Assembly (NCBI RefSeq): GCF_002776525.5
Contig: NC_045439.1
Span: 159,386,755 to 159,450,754, forward strand
DNA length: 64,000 bases
Source: Piliocolobus tephrosceles
Taxonomy: Eukaryota > Chordata > Mammalia > Primates > Cercopithecidae
Direction of reading: 5' to 3'
Of this stretch, positions 24,263 to 36,700 are shown piece after piece; position 1 is the stretch's first letter; each line of letters opens with the position of its first letter. Below the pieces are notes generated by a model, which made no database searches, was not told the DNA's origin, and was given only the letters and a program-made list of their open reading frames with translations. The position numbers were made by a program, and so were the translations under genes.

Positions 24263-27200
24263 AACTGGACATTTGAAAAATAGCCACATATCCTATTTTT
24301 GCAGACTGGCTCTGTGCAGGGCAGTCCTTCACACATTAGTGGACTCTCTCTGAGCCTAGGGACATCCATAGGTGAAAATTTAAGGTCTTCTTACATCTTT
24401 TCTGAGTATGCATCTTTCCTGGGCCTGAAAGTGGCCTTCTCAACTCTCCCGTGTACATGGCTTCCATTGAACGTCTTAATTTTCCAGAGAGTCTCACCCT
24501 TGATTCCCCTCTGGGTCTTAGATGGTCTATTGCATATATCCACCTGTAATCTTTATCCCAGGCATCAGGTCTGTATTCTCCCTATAGCTTTGACAAGCAG
24601 AAAGCTGACATTTTTTCTGCCTGAAATCTGAGTTAGGAGAAATAGAAATCAGCCCTTCAAGCAGCACCCGGAGAGGTTAGAATATTGCAAATAAAATATT
24701 CTCTTCTGCGAGTTTGGGTGGGGGGACTGGTAACTGGGCTGTCATCTCTCCCAGGCCAAGATGATGATACATGAGAAGGGAGATGGGCATTTGCTCAAAG
24801 CCAGGTGAAAGTAACACAACATTTGTTAACATTTGAAGGTGACTTTTTCCTAATTCAGAATGTGTTTGTTTGCTAAAAACTTTGACTATTTTCCAGAGTT
24901 TCTATAAGGTTAGTAGAGCCAGTTTCTGTTTCTTTCTTTGGTGTTTTTGGTGTTTCCAGAGCTTGGAGCTTCCTAGTCTGACATTTTGTTTATGTCACTC
25001 TTGTTGATTAGTCTTTTCATTGAACCTTTTAATGTATTCTTCACATTCATTGATAATAGGGCAAAGACCATTCATTCTTCAATGCCATTATTTTTCACCC
25101 ACATTCTAAAGCCAGTTTCTACTATACCACCAAAAAATTATTGTTAAAGGCAACATAATAACACAGAAAAATCTTGGAGTTTAGAGTTCATCAGGACTTC
25201 ATTGAAATTCCGTCCACAATGTATTCGTTTTTGGATCTTGGACAACCATCCTAAGCTCTGCAAGTCTTAGTGTAGTGAGTTTATCCCATTACCTTCACCT
25301 GTAATATAATCACATTACAATTTTGATTTAAACTCAAGCTTAGGCCAAAAGCTAGGTTTTCTGTGACTTCTCCCCTGATTAACTCAAAAGCCATCTCTCC
25401 CTTCTTCAAATGACTTATCTTATGAAAATCCCATAACAGCTTTTATGCCTCCTTTGAATTAGTATAGTACTTCTTGTTTGTATCATTTATATGTCAGTTG
25501 CCACTTTGTAACTAGAAATAATTTTTTCTGTTTGTTCATGTCTTAGCACTTTCATAAGAATGTGTTCCTCTGGAAGAAAAGTCATGTCTCTATCTGCTAA
25601 TTAACCTGTTGCATATTTATTGACTGTTTCCTAGACATTGTGTTAAGTTCTGGTTATAGATGATAGTGAAATATAATTCCTCCTTAGAAAGTCACAGTCT
25701 TTTTGGGAAAATAGATAAATCCAGCAGCCTATGTATCAAATACTTTTGCATTTCCCACAGATAATGTAATTAATAGGTACAATAAATTCATGTATCATAG
25801 GTAAATATTTAAATGCTTATTTGGTATTAAAATCCAGTTAACCACTTTTCTATTTTCTCCTTGGTTTGCTCCTTGCTATCTGGCATAAACTTCAGATAGC
25901 CAGAGGCAAACCTCAAGCGGTTCAGAACTTTAGTTCTGAGAAGCATCTAGAAGTTCAGGTGATTACTTGGCATTTATACAACTTGCTTTACGTGAAAATA
26001 CAGCTGTAAATCTCACAAGGTTTGGTGATCTTTTAAGAATTTCATTATGTTCTGCTATTAGTTGGAAGACCTATAAGAATACCCCCCTTTAAAATGCAAT
26101 TTAATATACAGCAGGCTATATGTTAGCTAAGTGAGCTCAAGAAATGAAGGAAATACGTTTTAGTTCCATCTGTTTTGGACCCCCAGTCAAACCATCCACT
26201 TCTGTTCTATCTCTGTCATTTTATCTTCTATAAAATGGAGGAGGCTCTAAAGACATAGTTAAAGAGATGCTGCACAGCTTCATATGTAATTGTCTTCATT
26301 TGTTTTAGAATACCAATGACATATAAACAACTACTACAAAGAATCAAATATTTTTTGAGTCAAGTAGGACTCTGTCAAAACAAAGAGAAGTAAAGGGACC
26401 CCAAAATGACTGACTTTTTCAAGGGGACACAATTATTTTTTGGTAGATCTGGAACAAGAACCTAGATATCCTCAATTCCACTTTATTGTTCTTTCATTGG
26501 GTTCTGAACACAGATAAATAAACAGAAAATAAAATTCTTCTCTTCTATGTAACTGGTTGCAGGTCCTGGCAAGATTGAAATTGGAGTACTAAGAAGTATC
26601 TGAAAAATTCTGAAAGCTAAATGATACATACCAGGTACATAGAAACAGGTAGTACCTGAAGATGATTCTATAGGTGAGCACAGCTGGTAATTCAATGTGT
26701 GCATGTACTGTAGTTTACAACAGGACAGTTAAATTTCATTTTCTGATACCTTGAAGGCTCCTCCCCAACATACAACACTAAATAAATTAAATATTTGAAC
26801 TAGATCACATTTAGTTCTGCATGCTTATATACACCAATAAATAATTTATTGTAGTTACCTTGATTTTTAATTTATACTTGATTATTTCCAAACACAAAAC
26901 AGAGTTGGACATAGGTATATGAGAGGCTGCAGAGATAAAGTAAGCTCACATCATTCACTGCCAAAATTAAGATCCTAATAACAACCTCTACATACCTGAA
27001 TGTGTTCAGACCAACTATCTTCATTTTACAGGCAAGACTTTTGGAAAAATCAAGCTGAAGAATTCTGAATTGCCCAATGTCCCTTATCTGTTTCAATAAG
27101 TATAATTATATAATATGGGAATTCTTCTGAGTGACAGAGAAGGGCAGTCTGGCTGAACATCCTCCTGGCCATAATGCAGATATGATGGTCTCAAGCTATT

Positions 27201-28530
27201 TTAGAAAGACTGAAGCCTACTATTCCCATTACTTATCTTAATAGAGAATAACATTTAATATTCCCTATGTTTTGTGCTGGATAAATCTTTTTCCCTTTAT
27301 TAAAATGAATAGCCCATAACTGAGTCCATAGTTTGTACATTGTTGGAAGCTGAATAAATCTCTGTGGGTTACCAGGATCTCATTAATAAGTCACAGCTTT
27401 CTAGGGAGGATGTGCTCAAAAACTCACAGTTTAGTTTTACATTTATAACTAAATTATGATATAACCTTGAGTGAGTTAAGCTCATCTGTAAATGAAGAAT
27501 ACTGATACTTGCTACTTCAAAGGGCTCTTTTAAAGTATTCAATAAATTAATAGAGGTATATATGCATGCGTATATTTTAATACTTATACATACTTTAAAA
27601 GAACCCTACAGAATCCACGACAAAAATTTTGTGATGTGTCTCCCTAAACTAGTTCCTACCTACCCTGTTAAAATTATTTAAATGAACAAAAATCTATGTA
27701 TTAAGATACACATCAGGGAACTCTAAATACTGCTTCTCACAGTAACTTTTCCCAACCATGCTGCCTTCCTCTTCACACAAATCTTCAGTTCAGAAACCCT
27801 AGGGATTAATTCACTAATCCACCCACACCTTTATTCATTCAAGAAAATTATTGATACCCTATCAAATGTCAAGTACTGGTTTACAGGTATATTCAAGGAA
27901 TACTAGCAGCAAAAAAAAAAAAAAAAAGGGAAACCTTCTATTTTGGTGGGGGATGGGGGCAAAAATAAACAGATGAATAAACAAATATATAAACATAAGT
28001 ATACACATGTAAATTAAATTTAAATAAATAGGTAAAATAAATAGTATATCAGGTACATCCTAGAAAGAAATATAATGCAGGGAAGGGAGGTGAAGAGTGT
28101 CAGTTGGTGTGGGGGTTGCAATCTGAAATTATGTGGAAGGTAAAATTTAAGTAGAAGCATAATGGGATCCTAGGAAACAACAATGTGTATGTCTGGGAAA
28201 TGAGTGTTAGAAAAGAAATGGTAAAGAAAACAGTCAGATGGGACGACCATGGGCAAAAGTATTCATACAGTATTCAGGTAACAGAAAGGATGATGTCACT
28301 GTGTAGGGGAGAGAGGCATCAGAGTGGAGAGAAGGAAATGAAGTCAGAAAGGAAATGGAGACCTCTGATTGCTAGGGTTTTGGAGGCATTTTAAGGACTT
28401 TGACTTTTGCTTTGAGTAAGCCATTGAAGAGGCTTGGGTGATATTATCTGACTTACGTTTCCACAGGATCTCTCTTGGATATCATTTTGATTAGAGACTG
28501 TAGGAAATTAAGGACAAGATTGGGGAGACT
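24263..28530. other. Old intergenic sequence with weak MIR and L2 traces
   Basis: No protein frame is recognised. MIR-like pieces: about 25150-25300 (+), 26380-26470 (-), 27420-27560 (+; ATAACCTTGAGTGAGTTAAGC..CATCTGTAAATG). L2-like pieces: about 25605-25700 and 27825-28150 (TATTCATTCAAGAAAATTATTGA..; AAATAAACAGATGAATAAAC). A-run at 27910-27928. The rest is unassigned. Confidence 0.45.
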
Positions 28531-28823
28531 AGGCTGGGCGCATTGGCTCACACCAGTAATCTCAGCATTTTGGGAGGCTGAGGCGGGTGGATCATGAGGT
28601 CAGGAGTTCGAACAAGCCTGGCCGAGATGGTGAAACCCCGTCTCTACTAAAAATACAAAAATTAGCCAGGCATGATGGCAGTTGCCTGTAATCCCAGCTA
28701 CTCAGAAGACTGAGGCGGGGCATCTCTTGAACCCGGGAGGCGGAGGTTGCAGTGAGCCGAGATCACACCACTGCACTGTAGCCTAGACGACAGAGCAAGA
28801 CTCAGTCTCAAAAAAAAAAAAAA
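28531..28823 (+). mobile_element. Alu, sense
   Basis: GGCTGGGCGCATTGGCTCAC to GACTCAGTCTCAAAAAAAAAA; full length with mild decay. Confidence 0.95.
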
Positions 28824-28894
28824 AGTGGGGGAGACGAATAATCGATTCAAACAAGTGATTTACTCAAAGATCTACCTTCTGCTCAGTAAAGACA

Positions 28895-29100
28895 TAGATC
28901 GGGGTTAGCAAAAATGACCCACAGATCATTTTGTACGTCCTATGAGCGAATAATGATGATTACATTTTAAAAGGGTTCTTGAAGAATAAAAGAGAGGAGG
29001 TAAAAGAGGAAGAGGAAGAGGAGCTACAGAAACTGCATTTGGCCCACAAAGACTTAAATATTTAAAACCTAGAAAATGTTTGCCAAAACCTGAAATAAAG
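28895..29100. mobile_element. hAT-type DNA transposon-like remnant
   Basis: GGGGTTAGCAAAAATGACCCACAGATCA ... GCATTTGGCCCACAAAGACTTAAATATTT ... AATGTTTGCCAAAACCTG follows the layout of a common non-autonomous element that begins GGTCAGCAAACT and ends with its inverse. A GA-rich insert lies in the middle. Confidence 0.5.
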
Positions 29101-30003
29101 CATCTGACTGGAAGTAGGTCCTCAATAAAATTGGAAAGAGGAATATATGAGTAAGTTAGTTGCTGAAAATATTGTGAAGTAATAGATATCGAGAAACATC
29201 TATGACTTCATCCCCACCCTCACAAACAATGCCATTCATTTCCATTGAGCTAATGAAAAATGCAGTTTGGTTTTCAAAACAGTTAACCAAAAAGCACTGT
29301 CTTACATAAAAATTGTCAAAAAAAAAATTTATATAGTAACAAAAAATAAAAAGCATTTTCATAGTAATTAAAATTTTACAAAGCATTTCTATATTGGTTA
29401 TGTAATTTAATCTTCCAATCAACTCCATGGGATAGGTATTATTTCCCCATACAGAAATTACCATATCCTAAATCCTTAGTGATTGATTCCTCAAGAAAAG
29501 TTAAAGTCTGGAATGCTACATCTGTTAATACTAAGGGTAGTTTTCTCCTATGGGAAGTTTGGCTTCCAGAATGAACAGGAACTTTCAGTTCAAGGTGACA
29601 GACCAGGAACACATATTTACTTTGTGTTCCTCCTGAAATTGTACTTAAATAAAAGTATACGAGTACCAAAATTTAGTAGACCAATGAAAGCCAAGAGATT
29701 GTGGAAGTCATCAACCGTAGAAAGGTCTTGATACATTTCTGAAAAAAAGTTAACTGGAAAGGAAATAGATGAAACAACCAAGGAAAGGCTATGCTAAGAA
29801 AGAGCGGCACAAAGTCAGTCTGTCCTTGCTGAGCGCTGGTTACAGTAAAGGGCAGAAGAATGTGGACAAATGTGAACCTGGAAGAGCCAATTCTTCTTAA
29901 TGAATCCTGTGTGGCTAACTGGGCCTAAATTTAAAATACAGCCGAGAAGCCATTTGCTGACTAGAGTTTGTAACTACACTGGCCAAGTGGAACTAAGCCA
30001 ATG
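29101..30003. other. Unassigned; MIR-like piece at 29385-29460
   Basis: TTTAATCTTCCAATCAACTCCATGGGATAGGTATTATTTCCCCAT resembles antisense MIR. The open frames 29464-29156 (-) and 29483-29731 (+) are not recognised. 29880-30003 and 30322-30540 may be the two sides of one old LTR split by the Alu, since AACTAAGCCA flanks that Alu on both sides. Confidence 0.4.
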
Positions 30004-30039
30004 TCTTTCTTTCTTTCTCTCTCTCTCTCTCTCTCTCTT
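30004..30039. repeat. (CT)n / (CTTT)n microsatellite
   Basis: TTTCTTTCTTTC followed by about ten CT units, directly at the 3' tail side of an antisense Alu; probably grown from its tail. Confidence 0.9.
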
Positions 30040-30321
30040 TTGAGACAGAGTCTTATTCTGTCACCCAGGCTGGAATGCAGTGGCATGATCTCACCTCACT
30101 ATAACCTCTGCCATCTCACCTAGCGAAGTAGCTGGAATTACAGGTGTGTGCCACCACACCTGGCTAATTTTATTTTATTTTTTATTTTTTCTGGAGTTTT
30201 AGTAGAGACAAGGTTTCACCGTGTTGCCCAGGCTGGTCTCAAACTCCTGATCTCAAGTGATCCACCCACCTGGGCTTCCCAAACTGCTGGGATTACAGAT
30301 GTAAGCCACTGCACTAGGGCC
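30040..30321 (-). mobile_element. Old Alu, antisense
   Basis: GAGACAGAGTCTTATTCTGT to AAGCCACTGCACTAGGGCC, with an expanded T/A-rich middle linker. AACTAAGCCA lies on both sides as target duplication. Confidence 0.92.
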
Positions 30322-32320
30322 AGAACTAAGCCAGTTTCAAACCTTCATTTGCCTAAAGAAACTTATGTGGGAACCTGGACAGGGAACTTTTGCTATAAAA
30401 CCCATCTTCCCTTTGTTTTCTGGAATGCACCTTTGTTTTGCACCAGAGGATGCAGTTTGCAAACCGTTCACTGGAATAGAGTCTCTTTCCTCCACATTCC
30501 ACATTCTTTTTTCAGATAACTTTTCTTCACGAGAGAGGAGACCAAAATTATTTTAGGGAAAGAAGTTCATTTAATGAGGTTCATGAGTCAGTAAAGTGCA
30601 GAAGAATCAGTGTGTCCTCACATTACCTCTGTATGACTTACAGTGGATTGTTGGCAAGATAGTTCAACCACAGGGTGCTAGGTATGGTTTATTGTCACTA
30701 CCACAATTCTATACAAAGCTGGCCACCCAGAGATTCATTTGATATGATTGGAGATTGGTGCTTTAAAAAATTATTAAATTACAAGTAATCTCACCTGGCA
30801 ATTTTAAATTGTTGCTATTATCACAATATTTATGTAATTATTAAATTAAATTTTTGGAAAATATTTTGCCTTGACAGATTTCATCTCAACATGCTTGCTT
30901 CTGTCAAGTCAAATGATCTCAGAATAACCATTTGCCATCTAATGTTATTTTGCCTCACAAGGACAAGGAAGATTTTATATTCAAAAAAAAAAAATCTATT
31001 CCCATTTGACAAGAAAAATAAAGAGGTGGAATTTTCCGGAGTACCCTTGTCCAAATTTCCTTTTGTTGTCCTGAAACCCCAATATTCATTACTTGTTTAA
31101 TGAATTTTTCCCCTTTGGGGGAAAATGGCTTTATTGTTTTCAAATTAGCCTGAAGTTTGATCATCTTGTTTCAGAGTTCTTGTAGGAAATCTTTGTCCAA
31201 AATTTGTACCAGATTATTTTTGTTCAAACAAATGAAATCAAGAGATTATTTTACTGAACTCTCCTCAAATGATATCAAGAGATTACAGTTAAATGCCATA
31301 ACTTTAAACAATTTCTCTGTTCCCTGAGAGGTTGGGAAGGACTTACAATATGTCTCCTCTTTTGAAACAAAATTTGGGTCTGAGCAAAACTTTGTGTCCT
31401 AGAAACATAAGCTTTGTTGGATATGGAAGCCCACATTTACTCTGACATACTATAAAATATATGAGCAGAGGGATAAAATGGATTCTGTAGTATGTTAAGT
31501 AGGCTTGATGTTATTTTAAATCGATTTTTTGAACTAAAAAATACATTAAAATATTTTTTCTGATCTCTGATTCTTGGTTCTGAACCTTCCACGTGTCCTA
31601 TATCTGGCACACAACATTAGCCCAAAGAGGGCAAAGCAGTCCAGTTAAATAAACCAAAGAAACAAGATTAAAACTAGATAAGGTCATGTGTAGGATTTTC
31701 CAAATCTTTCTTGTCATGCTGAAACTTCCAGCTCTTAAGACAGTAACACATATTTCCTTTGTCCTAACAACCAGTATTAAGTCTCCTTCCTTGGGCATAC
31801 GAATATGTATAGTTATACTTAGGTGACAGTAATGTGTAGTAAAGAGTGGACCTCGCTGGCATGCTGACAATGACCAAATTGTGTTGATCATATTTTAATC
31901 GAATACATTGCTCCACTACTAACTTGCAAATTTCTAACATATTCTAAGAGGGCCAGAGAACTGGTTTATCCATTTGGTTTAATCCACTGGTGAATTTCTT
32001 TCAGGATAGGCCAAAATGGATCTGGACTATAATCTTTACATATTTAGATCCTTCAAACTAGATCAAAAAGGAAATCTGGGCTGCAAGGCTCAATTAGAAG
32101 AACAGTATGGGATGCTGCTTTGCTGACTGTTGGTGGTCACTGCCCCATGTCTTCAGAGGAGACTGGAGCCCAGTGCCTGCCATGATCAACTTATGAGGTG
32201 AAGTAAGGGCTTCCCCCTAGGCATGCATGTGCTTAGTACAGATGTGCTGTGTGCTAGGTACCCTAAGGACTACAGAAAATAATGAGAATACATGATGTGT
32301 CCATAACAAGGAGGCACACA
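30322..32320. other. No feature recognised
   Basis: About 2 kb of AT-rich sequence. A 97-codon minus-strand frame (31891 to 31598) and a few shorter ones match nothing I know. 30322-30540 contains GCTATAAAACCCATC, a TATA-like motif, as part of a possible old LTR. Confidence 0.4.
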
Positions 32321-32321
32321 G

Positions 32322-32410
32322 GCCAGAGCACAAGCTCTGGAATCACACAGCCCAGGTTCGAAGCCTGGCGAGGCCACTGCCATATCAATGACCTGAGGAG
32401 CAGCCTAAGG
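32322..32410 (+). mobile_element. MIR (tRNA-derived SINE), sense
   Basis: GCCAGAGCACAAGCTCTGGAATCAC..AGCCCAGGTTCGAAGCCTGG follows the MIR core. The GGTTCGAAGCC at 32355 is the ancestral pol III B box, not a living tRNA gene. Confidence 0.75.
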
Positions 32411-32753
32411 CTTAAATGTTGTTGCTGCTGCTGTTTGGTGTGTGTGTGTGTGTGTGGTTTGGTTTTGTTTTGTTTGAGACAGAGTTCTGCTCTGTCACCC
32501 AGGCTGGAGTGCAGTGAGGTGATCTTGATTCACTGCAACCTCCACCTCCTGCTTTCAAACGATTCTCCTGCCTCAGCCTCCCTAGTAAGTGGGATTACAA
32601 GTGTGCGCCACCACGCCCAGTTAATTTTTGTATTTTTAGTGGAGACGGAGTTTCACCATGTTAGGCTGGTCTCGAACTCCTGACCTGAGGTGATCCACCC
32701 GCCTTGGCCTCACAAAGTGCTGGCATTAAAGGCACCAGCCACCGCGCCCAGCC
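32411..32753 (-). mobile_element. Alu, antisense, with (GT)n in its tail
   Basis: CTTAAATGTT occurs at 32411 and again right after the element (32754). Between lie a T/G-rich tail with (TG)n at 32438-32457 and an antisense AluS ending CACCGCGCCCAGC. It is the last element before the gene. Confidence 0.92.
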
Positions 32754-32999
32754 TTAAATGTTTAAAACAAATTTGTGAAAAGAAAAGTAGTGAAGAGGCC
32801 CCGCCTGTCAGGAAGAGATGGTAGGGCGTAACATCCACTCAGGGCAAGGCACCATGTCCCCTCCTCGGAAACCCTCATGGCCTGGCTGGTGACCCTGGCG
32901 CCACAGAGAAGGCACACCTGGCTCCAGGCAGCACAGAGGCACTGCCAAGGTCCTGAAGGAGCCTGGCAGGATATGGGTTGTCCTGTGCTCAACTTCAAG

Positions 33000-33720
33000 C
33001 AGATGTACCCTCTGTGAACGGGGGAATGGGGACGGCCGACACAGGGCCACTGCGTGCGACAGCACCGGGCCAGGGCTGAGGAACAAGCAGAGCCGGCGCC
33101 CAGGTGGCCCGCAGGCCCCAGCAGTTCCCTCACAGAGGCCACGCGGTGCAACACCTGCCACCAGCAGCGGTGCTTCCGGGGGTCCTGGGGCAGCTGGGGC
33201 CGACAGGGCGTCACCCTTTGCCCTCTGACCCCTGCCTTTTGCGCCCCCGCTGGCGCGCCCTGGTTCTGTGAGGAACCTCGCGGAGGCGTCGCAGGCGCCC
33301 AGCCAGTCAGTTTGCGCTTCGTCGCCAGAGGAGGCGGTGGCTGAGGCGAGCCGAGTCCACTGCTCACCCTGTTGTACGGTAGGAGGCACGGCTAGCTCTA
33401 AATGGGCAATTTGCTTAGTAAATTTAGACCCGGGTGTCGCCGCCGGCCTGTACCCGGGCCAGGGCGTGGCACCCCCGCTCCCCTGGCCCGGGACGCCTCC
33501 CAGCCTGGCCGGGTTCATCCCGCGGCCACCCCGCGCCCTTTCCGTGGCTTGTTCCGCCCGAATGCCCGTCGCAGGCCTTCGCCAGGCGGCATCTTCGTCG
33601 CCCCTAAGAGGCTGTGTCCTCTCCCGCGGGCTGCGGCCGCCCCTCTGGGGGTCCTGCCGGCTGTGGGCTGGGGGCTGGCCACGAGGAAGACACCCGTGCT
33701 GCCTACTCGGAACCCCCCGA
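33000..33720. promoter_or_regulatory. CpG-rich region over the POM121L2 start
   Basis: CpG dinucleotides are dense here and rare in the flanking AT-rich repeats. The block spans the presumed 5' region and the first 100 codons or so of POM121L2. I see no TATA box close upstream of the ATG. A CpG-island promoter is the natural reading, but the transcription start cannot be placed from sequence alone. Confidence 0.6.
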
Positions 33721-36700
33721 GGTTTGGACACCCCAGCTCCGTGAGGATCCCTCCTCCCAGCCGCGCGTTCACCCTCCTGCTGCCTTCACCACGCGAGCCG
33801 GCGGTCACGGCCAGGAAGCCCATCCCAGCCACTCTCCCGGAGGAGACCGACGTGCGGGCCCACGAAGGGCCCAGAAGAGCGAAGAAGGATGAGGATCCGG
33901 TGCAGACCAAAGGGGAGGATGACGAGAAAAGGGCCCCCCTTAGCAGCGGAGAAGCATCGTCCACATCCAGGTCCCAGGGCACCCAGGCAGACCTCGCCTC
34001 CTTCCTATGCAGCCCTGGGCCTGTGGAGGGAAATGTCCACCAGAAGTTCTCAGAAAACAGCGTGAGTGAGAAGGCCCAGGCGTCTCCAGCGAGCTCCTGC
34101 TTGGAAGGCCCTGCCACGCCCAGCACACACAGCGAGGCCGGATGTGCCCGGCATTTTGGAAAGCCTGATCCGGATGCAGCAGCGCCCCCTGAGCCAGGCG
34201 CGGGCTGCTCCCTGCTGCCGCAGAAGTTGGCCGGGGAAGTGCCGAGTGAAGAGCCACCGCCCAGCTCTCTAGGCTCGCCGACTCCGCTGATGTCCGGAAC
34301 GAGGATGCCTGATGGGAAGCCTTTGGATATTCCTCCAAGGAGCGCTGCTCTTCCCAGAGCTGCCCGCAACAGGCCCTGCAAAAGGAAAATGTCGATTCCA
34401 CTGCTGCTGCCGCTGCCCCCTTCACTGCCATTGCAGTGGGATCGAGGTGAGCTTCCCCCACCTGCTAAGCTCCCATGCCTGTCTGTTGAGGGAGCCCTAC
34501 ACACCTTGGAGAAGAGCCCTGAGTATAAAAGGAATAGCAGAATCTTGGAGGATAAAACAGAGACCACGACAAACAGCAGCATCACCCAACCTGCCCCTTC
34601 CTTCTCCCCACCTGTGGAGACTGCAGACTCCCTGCGTCTTGCCACTTACACTGACACTTCGCAGGTCCCAGCTCCTTTGCCCATCCCTGACTTGGCTGAC
34701 CTGGCTACTGGACCCCTCATTCTGCCTGTCACTCCACTTTCCACCACACCAAAAATGGATGAGAAAATAGTATTCACAATCCCTAACTCTCCTCTGGCTC
34801 TTCCTGCTGACCTTGTTCCCCTTTTGAGGGATCAATCTAATGAGAAAGGAGGCTCTTGTCATTCAGTCATAGGAGCAGCACCTCCCACTTCTGACCCCCC
34901 AACACCTAGCCTCACACCCTTCTTCAAGCCTCCCGTCAGAAGGGAGTCCCCAATATCTATGCATGTGGATTCCCCTCCTCCTCTTTCCTTCCTGACTCTT
35001 CCTCCAGTCCCTTCCACCAGGACCTCAGTTATCACCAGCAAGCCTATGAATTCCACATCAGTCATTTCCACTATCACAACAAATACATCTGGCCACCTAA
35101 CCTCACAGACTGCGGTAGACCCTGAAGTAGTTAACATGGATACTACTGCCCCTTCTCAGGCTGTTATTTTCACATCTTACCTAAGCTCCAGGGTGAGCTC
35201 GCTCCCAAATTCCCAAATACATTGCAGTGCAGAGCAGAGGCGCACAGGAAAGACATCAGTCTACGCATCCCCGCTTCCATTTATATTCCACAATACTACC
35301 CCAAATTTTAACCAATTCTTTGGAAAGGAAGCCACCCCTCAGCCCAAATCTGGGGCTCCTGATGGGCAGCAGCAGAAAGCTTCTCTCCCCAGTGCCTGTG
35401 TTTTTCTGAGCCTTCCCATCATTGCTCCTCCAGTCACCTCCACTTTAGTGAACAGTGCCTCTACAGCATCATCATCCAAGCCTCCCATCGAAACCAATGC
35501 TATGAATACCACTCCTCCCTCCAACGGTGTCATCTTGCAGTCTGCCTCTGTCTCCAAGAAGAAGTACCTCCCATTTTACCTGGGGCTTCCTGGTTCTGGG
35601 AACACACGATCCAGTGGCAACATTGCCTCAGTCCAAGCTTCCACCAGTTTGCCTGCACAGTCAGTCAGGGGAACAACTACAACTTCCAACTATGCTTTAA
35701 ATCCAGGAGCCACCCCTCAGCCCAAATTTGGGGCCCCTGATGGGCTACAGCAGAAAACCTCTCTCCCCAGTGCCCATGATTTTCTGAGCCTTCCTATCAT
35801 GGTTCCTCCAGACACCTCCACTGTAGTGAGCAATGCCTCTGCAGCATCATTAGCCAAGCCTGCCATTGACACCAGTGCTATGAATACCACCCCTCCTTCC
35901 AAAACTGTCATCTTGCAGTCTACCTTTGTCTCCAGTAAGGAGTACATCCGATTTTATGTGGGGCTTCCTGGTTCTGGGAACATACTACACAGTGACAACA
36001 TTGCTTCAGCCCAAGTCTCCACCAGTTTTCCTGCACAGGCAGGCAGGAAACCAGTCACAACTTCCAGCCATCCTTTAAATACAGAATCCATCTCTCATTC
36101 CACACTTGGGGCCACTGATGGGCAGCAGAAGTCTGACAGTTCTTTTATTCTGGGGAATCCAGCAACCCCAGCACCAGCTATAGGCTTACCATCTCCCTCA
36201 GCCCAGCCACTGAGTGGCAGCGTAATTCCACCAGGTTTTGCAGAGTTAACATCACCATATTCTGCATTGGGCACACCTATTAATGCCGAGCCAGCCAAGA
36301 GTCACAACGCAAGTGCTTTCCCCAATGGCACAGCAAAGACTTCTGGATTTAGAGTTGCCACTGGGATGCCTGGCACTGGAGACAGCACCTCACTGGTTGG
36401 AAATACTATTCTAGGCCCACAAGTGATTATGGGACCTGGAACCTCTATGGATGGTGGGAGCATTGGATTCACCATGTCTGCCCCAGGCCCCAGTTCCACA
36501 TCAGGAGAAGTCAGCACCGGACAAGAACAGAGTGGAACACCCAGCACCACTTCTGTTTTCCCATTTGGTCGAGTAGCCTGGGACCCAACTGGCCACAGCA
36601 TGGCTGCTGTACCACAAGGGGCTAACAACATTCCTGTATTTGGATATACTTCTGCTGCCACCTACATTCCTGGTTTGGACCCACCTACCCAGAATTCAGG

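Noticed and set aside
32345..32390. GGTTCGAAGCC B-box as a tRNA gene
   Set aside because: There is no cloverleaf or acceptor stem; the surrounding text is a MIR core, whose head derives from a tRNA.
32762..33731. Minus-strand frames over the CpG-rich block as an independent gene
   Set aside because: GC-rich DNA lacks stops in several frames; the sense frame is the recognised protein.
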